This document shows, in pieces, positions 6,600-11,489 of a stretch of DNA of 11,489 bases (within the stretch, counting starts at the first letter, position 1; each line of letters begins with the position of its first letter). Where the stretch lies: contig CAMAYW010000039.1 of assembly GCA_945862475.1 (NCBI GenBank), forward strand, positions 1-11,489, in the 5' to 3' direction. A program made the translations under genes and the position numbers. Origin of the DNA: Bacteriovorax stolpii (GTDB lineage Bacteria; Bdellovibrionota; Bacteriovoracia; Bacteriovoracales; Bacteriovoracaceae). Under the pieces are notes generated by a model, which searched no databases, was not told the DNA's origin, and saw only the letters and a program-made list of their open reading frames with translations.

Positions 6600-7547
6600 A
6601 TGGAATGGAACTTAATTGATAAACAACACGATTTTTTAAGACTTTTAGAAAAGCAGGGGAAAAGTTTTAATACGGTAAAAAATTATAAAGCCGATCTCCA
6701 ATGCTTCAATACTTTTTTAATTGATAAGCAGCAACACCTCAAAATAAGAACTTTTACCAATATCCAAGTTCAAGAATACTCACAGTATCTAGATCAAAAA
6801 TACGGATCTCCAAACTCTGTTCGAAGAAGAGTACAGGCACTCAGATTATTTTTTGATTTCCTGATGACACAAAATATTTTCCAGGAGAATCCCCTAAAGA
6901 AAATGGCAGTGTCACCAAAAGTTCTAGATAATCCAGAGCCAACTCCCTTCTCTGAAATTATTAATGCTTACCTTCTCCTTAAAAAAAGAGATAAAGAGTC
7001 AGAGGGATTTATAAAAATAGTCCACTCCAGAAATATCATTATTTTTCATTTGATTTATGGAGCTGGTCTTAAAGTTTCTGATATTGCAAAACTTCGTTTT
7101 GGAGGAATTCTAAAAGATAAAAATAATTACAGAGTCATGGTGGATCATCCCAAAAGAGATCCTTATTCAATTCCTCTTCCCTCCGTTTTTAATAAAGACT
7201 TTCAATCCTATAAAGCTCTTCTGCAAGATCACCTCAAAACGGGAGATCTTGAGATTGAAGAACTCCTCTTCAATGCTAATCCTTATAAAATTTTATCCGG
7301 AGGACTCTCTCCAAGAGGAACGGAGCTTTTTTTCGAAGATTTAAGAAAAGAGTTAAAATCTGAAATGACAGCAAAATCTCTTCGACAATCCTGTATCTTT
7401 AAGTGGCTTAATTTCAATATCTCTCATTCAACAATTAAAGAGTGGCTCGGAGTCACCCCTTCATATTCATTGGAGCTTTATCTTGAGGAGCTTAAAAAAG
7501 ACCCCGCAGGAAAAGTGTTCCAAGACTTGGAAGTATCTGATGACTAA
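6600..7547 (+). CDS. Tyrosine recombinase-like protein with a degraded active site
   Basis: The 315-residue protein has the two-domain layout of XerC/XerD. The N-terminal SAM-like DNA-binding domain (about 5-100) contains FLRLLEKQGKSFNTVKNYKADL and later SVRRRVQALRLFFDFL and NPLKK, all typical of Xer proteins. The C-terminal catalytic domain follows (about 115-300). Active-site positions are partly lost. The first Arg is Lys158 (GLKVSDI instead of GLRVSEL). The HxLRH box reads KSLRQ (259-263), keeping only its Arg262. The LGH histidine is Val285. The nucleophile position is still Tyr294 (LELY), and Lys185 may be the beta-hairpin lysine. DNA binding is therefore plausible but ordinary strand exchange is doubtful. 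The ATG at 6600 was chosen because the family N-terminus begins there; an in-frame TTG at 6525 adds unrelated residues. The stop overlaps the ribD start by 8 nt, so it is probably the first gene of the riboflavin operon. Confidence 0.8.
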   Translation: MEWNLIDKQHDFLRLLEKQGKSFNTVKNYKADLQCFNTFLIDKQQHLKIRTFTNIQVQEYSQYLDQKYGSPNSVRRRVQALRLFFDFLMTQNIFQENPLKKMAVSPKVLDNPEPTPFSEIINAYLLLKKRDKESEGFIKIVHSRNIIIFHLIYGAGLKVSDIAKLRFGGILKDKNNYRVMVDHPKRDPYSIPLPSVFNKDFQSYKALLQDHLKTGDLEIEELLFNANPYKILSGGLSPRGTELFFEDLRKELKSEMTAKSLRQSCIFKWLNFNISHSTIKEWLGVTPSYSLELYLEELKKDPAGKVFQDLEVSDD

Positions 7548-8619
7548 CGAAGATTATATCCGAAAAACTTTTGAACTGGCCTCCAAGGCCCATGGCTCAA
7601 CCTGGCCCAATCCGATGGTTGGGGCAGTGATAGTTAAGGACGGCAGGATTATTAGTGAAGGTTTTCATCAGAAAAAAGGTGGAGATCACGCCGAGCTTGA
7701 CGCTATAAAAAAAGCCAAAGAATCCATTCAGGGTGCTACGGTCTATGTAAATCTTGAACCTTGTTGCCACACCAATAAATCAACTCCTCCTTGCTCACAG
7801 AGACTCATTCAAGAGGGTGTGAAAAAAGTTGTTTTTTGTAATATTGATCCAAATGAAAATGTAAATGGAAAAGGCATAGAATTATTACGCTCCCATGGTA
7901 TCGAGGTGATTCATGGAATTCTTAATGAGGAAGGTGAGAGACTTAATGAAGTTTTTTTCCTATCTGAAAGATTAAAAAGGCCCTTTATTCATTTCAAGGC
8001 AGCCACATCTCTAGATGGAAAGATCGCTCTCCCCTCAGGTGAATCAAAATGGATTACTGGCGAAGAAGCAAGATTTGATGTGCAAAAACTTCGCGCTCTT
8101 CATCAAGGAATTTTAGTCGGTGGAGAAACTGTAAGAAAAGATAACCCTAAACTTACGGTGAGAATTCCTCATTTTGAGGGAATTCAGCCATGGAGGATTG
8201 TCCTCACTAAATCTGGAAAACTTCCAAAGGATCATCATCTTTTTCAGGATGAATTTAAACACCGAACTCTCATTTATACCCAATCAAACATAGATTTTAT
8301 TTTCCCAGAAGATCAAGTTGTGAAGATCACTCATCTGAAAGATGCGATGAATGATCTTTATCAAAAAAGAATTATTAATATCTTACTTGAATGTGGAGCT
8401 GGACTCGCTTCTGCCTTCATGAAAGAGAATTTGATTGATCGGATTTCGTTGTATCAAAATCCAAGTTTTATAGGTGCTGGTAAGGATCTCTTTACTGAAC
8501 TCAATTTTTCAAAACTTGAAAATAGACCTTTCATCACAAATATAGAAACTCAATGGATCGGAAATGACCATTACATCACGGGACGAATAAAATGTTCACA
8601 GGACTCATTCAAGAAGTAG
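7540..8619 (+). CDS. ribD: Bifunctional pyrimidine deaminase/reductase RibD
   Basis: RibD carries out two successive steps of riboflavin synthesis: deamination of the pyrimidine product of GTP cyclohydrolase II, then NADPH-dependent reduction of its ribose. The protein has 359 residues, normal for the family. The N-terminal deaminase domain (1-145) starts with PNPMVGAVIVKDG and holds the zinc site HAE (50-52) and EPCCHTNKSTPPC (73-85). This cysteine loop is one residue longer than the common PCSHxGxTPPC form. The reductase domain (about 148-359) shows KAATSLDGKIA, GESKWITGEEAR, GILVGGETVRKDNP and LLECGAGLASAF. The last has Cys where many homologues have a second Gly. The ATG at 7540 is chosen because the family N-terminus begins there and GGAAG lies upstream; it overlaps the preceding gene by 8 nt. 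The end overlaps ribE by 28 nt. Confidence 0.95.
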   Translation: MTNEDYIRKTFELASKAHGSTWPNPMVGAVIVKDGRIISEGFHQKKGGDHAELDAIKKAKESIQGATVYVNLEPCCHTNKSTPPCSQRLIQEGVKKVVFCNIDPNENVNGKGIELLRSHGIEVIHGILNEEGERLNEVFFLSERLKRPFIHFKAATSLDGKIALPSGESKWITGEEARFDVQKLRALHQGILVGGETVRKDNPKLTVRIPHFEGIQPWRIVLTKSGKLPKDHHLFQDEFKHRTLIYTQSNIDFIFPEDQVVKITHLKDAMNDLYQKRIINILLECGAGLASAFMKENLIDRISLYQNPSFIGAGKDLFTELNFSKLENRPFITNIETQWIGNDHYITGRIKCSQDSFKK

Positions 8620-9242
8620 GAACGATTGAATCCATCACCACTAACCCTGAAGGCAAAGAATTTGTCATTAAGGCACCTTATCTTATTCAAGAGATAAAAA
8701 TTGATGACTCTGTTGCAACCAATGGAGTGTGCCTCACGGCCACAAAAATTCAGGGTGACACATTTAGAGTTCAAGCAGTGCATATGACTCTTGAGAAGAC
8801 ATCTATCGGATCACTTAAACCCCAAGATAAAGTCAATTTGGAATTAAGTTTAAGACCCCATGACAGACTAGGAGGTCATTTTGTCCAAGGTCACGTCAAT
8901 GCTCTTGGAAAAATTAAACAAATCCAAATGACGGGAAAGAACTGGGAAATTGAGGTTTCATTCCCTAAAGAATTACGTAAATACATGATTTCAGAGGGTT
9001 CAATCGCACTCGATGGCATCAGCCTTACAATTGCCCGTCTCACCGACTCAAGTCTTACCGTCGCCATCATCCCCCACACCTTGGAAAAGACTTCACTATC
9101 CTCTAAAAAAGTTGGAGATGTCCTCAATCTCGAGGTAGATATGATCGCAAAATACATCGAGAACTTCCTGAAATTTAACCCAGATCAGTCAAAAAATCAG
9201 GAATGGGCCCGAAACTTTTTTAACGTAAAATATGAAGACTAA
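8592..9242 (+). CDS. ribE: Riboflavin synthase, alpha chain
   Basis: This enzyme joins two molecules of 6,7-dimethyl-8-ribityllumazine into riboflavin and the pyrimidine that is recycled to lumazine synthase. The 216-residue protein shows the tandem repeat of the family. The first lumazine-binding barrel starts with MFTGLIQEVGTI, with SVATNGVCLTAT and the LEKTS segment after it. The second starts near residue 97 (GGHFVQGHVNALG), with GSIALDGISLTIA and again a TLEKTSL segment. The two LEKTS segments at matching places make the internal duplication directly visible. The start lies inside the end of ribD (28-nt overlap), and the stop overlaps the ribBA start by 11 nt, so translation along the operon is tightly coupled. 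Some organisms call this gene ribC or ribB. Confidence 0.95.
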   Translation: MFTGLIQEVGTIESITTNPEGKEFVIKAPYLIQEIKIDDSVATNGVCLTATKIQGDTFRVQAVHMTLEKTSIGSLKPQDKVNLELSLRPHDRLGGHFVQGHVNALGKIKQIQMTGKNWEIEVSFPKELRKYMISEGSIALDGISLTIARLTDSSLTVAIIPHTLEKTSLSSKKVGDVLNLEVDMIAKYIENFLKFNPDQSKNQEWARNFFNVKYED

Positions 9243-10470
9243 TGAATTACGCCCTTTAGATACTATTGAATCCGCCCTCAATGAACTGAGGTCTGGCCGC
9301 ATGATTATTGTGGTGGATGATGAAGATCGTGAGAATGAAGGTGACTTTATCATGGCGGCCGATATGGTGACCCCAGAGGCCATTAACTTCATGGCAACGG
9401 TTGGACGAGGGCTCATCTGTACTCCTCTATCCACTGAGCTTGCGAAATAATTTGATCTAAAACTACAAGTTGAACAAAACACCGCCTCTCATGGAACAGC
9501 TTTTACAGTAACAATTGATGCGAAAGAAAAAATTAGCACCGGCATTTCTGCTAAAGATCGTGCCCATACGATAAAACTTCTAACAGAAAAAGAAACCACG
9601 GCCTCAGACTTTGTTCGTCCGGGACACATTTTTCCACTTATTGCAAAAGAAGGTGGTGTTCTCGAAAGACCAGGCCATACGGAGGCTTCAGTTGACCTCT
9701 CTCGACTGGCAGGTTTTTCATCTGTGGGTGTCATTTGTGAAATCATGAACCCAGATGGATCCATGTCAAGGTATGCTGATCTTTGTGAACTTGCAGATAA
9801 ATTTCAGCTAAAAATGATTTCAATTGCTGATTTAATTTCTTATCGAAAATTAAATGAAAATCTCATTAGTTCAGTTGAATCAGTACCAATGCCGACTAAA
9901 TTCGGTGAATTTCAAATGTATATCTTCCGTTCTGATTTATTAAAAGAGGAGCATGTTGCGATAATCAAGGGAGAGCCTCAAAAATTTCAGGAAGGACAGA
10001 CTCTATTACGAGTTCACTCCGAATGCTTAACAGGCGACATATTTGGGAGCTACCGCTGTGATTGTGGAGACCAACTGGCCCATTCATTAAAACTCATAGA
10101 AGAAAACGGCTCTGGTGCGATTATTTATTTAAGACAAGAGGGACGAGGAATTGGTTTATACAATAAAGTTATGGCCTATCAGCTACAAGACAAAGGTCTT
10201 GATACGGCAGAGGCTAATTTGAAATTAGGTTTTCCCGTGGACGCACGAGACTATACGATGGCCTCGCAAATTTTAAAGTACTTTAAAATTCAAAATATTA
10301 AATTATTAACCAATAATCCTCTGAAGATTGCTGCTTTAAGAAGCCTTGGTTTAAAAAGTGTTGAACGTGCACCACTGGAAATAAATGCGAACCAAAAAAA
10401 TGCCCAATATCTTCTGACTAAAAAAGTGAAACTAGGCCCTTTGTTAAAACAAAATATTTTTAATCAATAA
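9232..10470 (+). pseudogene. ribBA: ribBA (DHBP synthase / GTP cyclohydrolase II) interrupted by an in-frame stop
   Basis: RibBA supplies both precursors of riboflavin: the 3,4-dihydroxy-2-butanone 4-phosphate from ribulose 5-phosphate and the pyrimidine from GTP. The frame covers 412 codons, the usual length, but codon 73 (9448-9450) is TAA. No frame change is involved: the same frame resumes with family sequence. Before the stop are DDEDRENEGD (29-38) and ICTPLSTEL. After it are SHGTAFTV, TGISAKDRA, RPGHIFPL and RPGHTEAS of the RibB half. Then from about residue 221 comes the RibA half with zinc site HSECLTGD, YRCDCGD, then RQEGRGIGL, DTAEANLKLGF and LTNNP. The stop falls at a poorly conserved spot next to FDLKLQVEQN. 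All else looks under selection, so this is a very recent nonsense change, a sequence error or, less likely, a read-through site. Met220 (9889) could start a 193-residue RibA alone, but no ribosome binding site precedes it. The gene overlaps ribE by 11 nt and ends 10 nt before ribH. Confidence 0.9.
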
Positions 10471-10480
10471 GAGAGTCTCT

Positions 10481-10948
10481 ATGAAAGTTGAAGGATCACT
10501 AAACGGAACAAAACTGAAAGTTGCCATTGTCGCCTCTCGGTTCAATGATTTCATCGTTTCAAAACTTGTTGGTGGGGCCCATGATTGTTTGAGTCGTCAT
10601 GATGTGAACCCAACAAATGTCGATGAAATTTGGGTGCCAGGGGCCTTCGAGATTCCTGTTGCTGCTCTCGCTCTAGCAGAATCAGGAAAATATGATGCCG
10701 TCATTTGCCTGGGAGCTGTTATTAGAGGATCAACCTCACATTACGATTATGTTTGTTCTGAAACGGCTAAAGGCATCGCTCACGTTAGTCTTAAAACTAA
10801 AGTTCCAACAATTTTTGGTGTTGTAACAACAGATACCATTGAACAAGCGATCGAAAGAGCAGGAACCAAGGCCGGAAATAAAGGTTGGGATGCTGCCATG
10901 GCAGCAATTGAAATGGGAAATCTTCTCCCTAAGCTTCAGGGTAAATAA
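10481..10948 (+). CDS. ribH: 6,7-dimethyl-8-ribityllumazine synthase
   Basis: Lumazine synthase condenses the pyrimidine made via RibA/RibD with the four-carbon unit made by RibB, giving the substrate of riboflavin synthase. The 155-residue protein has the complete family pattern: AIVASRFNDFIV (Phe of the RFN/RFND site stacks on the pyrimidine), VPGAFEIPVAA, CLGAVIRGSTSHYDYV (phosphate loop and the catalytic His region), IFGVVTTDTIEQA and AGNKGWDAAMAAIEM. It starts 10 nt after the ribBA stop with a GAGAG ribosome binding site. As the last rib gene, it would be exposed to polarity from the early stop in ribBA if ribosomes leave the message there. No nusB follows, although the two are often neighbours. 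The next gene points the other way. Confidence 0.97.
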   Translation: MKVEGSLNGTKLKVAIVASRFNDFIVSKLVGGAHDCLSRHDVNPTNVDEIWVPGAFEIPVAALALAESGKYDAVICLGAVIRGSTSHYDYVCSETAKGIAHVSLKTKVPTIFGVVTTDTIEQAIERAGTKAGNKGWDAAMAAIEMGNLLPKLQGK

Positions 10949-10954
10949 TCAAAA

Positions 10955-11095
10955 TTAACGAGATAACGGGGCGGCCATCGTGCTGCCCACGGAATCTTCA
11001 ATCATGATTTTCTGACTCACTTCTGGCTCTAATTGATTTAAGTAAGTCCCTACAATTAAAACAGTTGCTAGAATAATAAAGGCAATTGGTTTCAT
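10955..11095 (-). CDS. Small 46-residue membrane-anchored peptide
   Basis: A short frame reads MKPIAFIILATVLIVG, a hydrophobic segment at residues 3-16 after a single Lys, then TYLNQLEPEV and a mixed polar tail ending in APLSR. It looks like a signal anchor or uncleaved signal peptide with the tail on the outside. AGAGG at 11101-11105 lies 5 nt before the ATG on the minus strand, which is good support for translation. The gene is convergent with ribH, with 6 nt between the stop codons, and divergent from rpsD. I do not recognise the family. A lipoprotein is ruled out by the lack of Cys. Its small size means the call rests mainly on the start signal and the hydrophobic profile. Confidence 0.6.
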   Translation of the reverse strand: MKPIAFIILATVLIVGTYLNQLEPEVSQKIMIEDSVGSTMAAPLSR

Positions 11096-11179
11096 AAAAT
11101 CCTCTAGGTCATTTAGGATTCATTATGCCTCAAATTTATTTTGACTCGCATAGTTAAATCATCTTTCTCTTTTATAAGT

Positions 11180-11208
11180 TTGCCAAAAGCTTAGCTTTTT
11201 ACTACTAT
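11180..11208 (+). promoter_or_regulatory. Candidate rpsD promoter
   Basis: TTGCCA (11180-11185, 5 of 6 consensus bases) and TACTAT (11203-11208, 4 of 6) are 17 nt apart, giving a leader of about 80 nt before rpsD. The spacer holds the perfect repeat AAAAGC-TTA-GCTTTT (11185-11199), which could be an operator or simply A/T-rich chance. Confidence 0.4.
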
Positions 11209-11295
11209 TCCCACTCTCTGAACTGTGTGAGGAATGCAGGCTCCCTGTTCGAGATCTAATATTATTGTTTCCTGCTGCTGCCTAAAGGAGAATTT

Positions 11296-11489
11296 ATGGC
11301 AAAAATCGACATGGGGCGCGCGCGCTTCAAAATCCAACGCCGACTTGGCGTGGAACTACCTGGTCTTGGTAAGGCCGGTGCACTAGAAAGAAAACCGTAT
11401 GGTCCAGGACAACACGGTATGCAACGTAAGAAGCTTTCGGACTTTACTGTTCGACTTCTTGAGAAGCAGAAAGTGATGTTCAACTATGG
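11296..11489 (+). CDS. rpsD: Ribosomal protein S4, 5' part only
   Basis: S4 is a primary 16S rRNA-binding protein that starts assembly of the 30S subunit. The 64 complete codons in the window begin MAKIDMGRARFKIQRRLGVE and include RKPYGPGQHG followed by KKLSDFTVRLLEKQKVMFNYG, the highly conserved N-terminal S4 region (PGQHG, LSDYxxxLREKQK in other bacteria). There are no Cys residues, so it is of the form without the N-terminal zinc site. The ATG has AAAGGAG 5 nt before it. The gene runs off the window end. It does not follow rpsM/rpsK here, so it is transcribed from its own upstream region rather than as part of an alpha-type operon. Its codons are richer in G/C than those of its neighbours (for instance GGGCGCGCGCGC near the start), as is common in highly expressed genes. 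Confidence 0.95.
   Translation, partial: MAKIDMGRARFKIQRRLGVELPGLGKAGALERKPYGPGQHGMQRKKLSDFTVRLLEKQKVMFNY

Noticed and set aside
6525..7540. An FMN riboswitch controlling the riboflavin genes
   Set aside because: I see no FMN-element consensus in the gap before 6600, and ribD follows the recombinase-like gene without any spacer.
9189..9482. A minus-strand frame opposite the ribE/ribBA junction
   Set aside because: Its composition is Ser-rich, as expected for an antisense shadow, and it has no ribosome binding site or recognisable domain.
9232..10470. A frameshift, or two separate genes, as the explanation for the broken ribBA
   Set aside because: Both parts are in the same frame and no base needs to be added or removed; only the single TAA codon breaks it. 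The second part would begin at a GTG inside the RibB domain, which is not a domain boundary.
11209..11295. A tRNA-like segment (GTTCGAGATC) in the rpsD leader
   Set aside because: There is no matching acceptor stem or anticodon arm around it.

Overview
The window looks like chromosomal core DNA from a Gram-negative, low-GC bacterium. It has an outer-membrane barrel protein with a signal peptide, A/T-rich codon use and compact operons with strong GGAGG ribosome binding sites. The style of the genes suggests Bdellovibrionota (Bacteriovorax-like), but that placement is an impression from the proteins, not something a search has confirmed.

Layout: (1) 26-811 (+), a secreted, probably outer-membrane beta-barrel protein, ending at a hairpin shared with the convergent operon. 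(2) 842-6525 (-), read right to left: an ABC-F ATPase, a stand-alone cyclic-nucleotide-binding domain, RNase III (rnc), Era and Der. The ABC-F/CNB and Era/Der pairs are translationally coupled (TAATG and ATGA overlaps), and rnc/era are 9 nt apart. A 163-nt leader with two perfect hairpins separates the CNB gene from rnc. Most of these genes act on the ribosome or on rRNA processing. (3) 6600-10948 (+), a tyrosine-recombinase-like gene with a degraded active site, overlapping by 8 nt the riboflavin operon ribD-ribE-ribBA-ribH. These genes cover the dedicated steps from GTP and ribulose 5-phosphate to riboflavin; no gene for the phosphatase step is seen. (4) 10955-11095 (-), a 46-codon gene for a small membrane-anchored peptide. 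(5) 11296 to the window end (+), the 5' part of rpsD (ribosomal protein S4) behind a candidate promoter.

The most notable points are these. ribBA carries an in-frame TAA at codon 73, although the reading frame and all family motifs continue intact on both sides. Der has an acidic insertion of about 120 residues inside its second GTPase domain, between switch I and switch II. The recombinase-like protein has lost several catalytic residues but keeps the fold signature and the tyrosine. The rnc leader carries hairpins that could be processing or autoregulatory sites. No mobile element, CRISPR array, tRNA or rRNA gene was seen.
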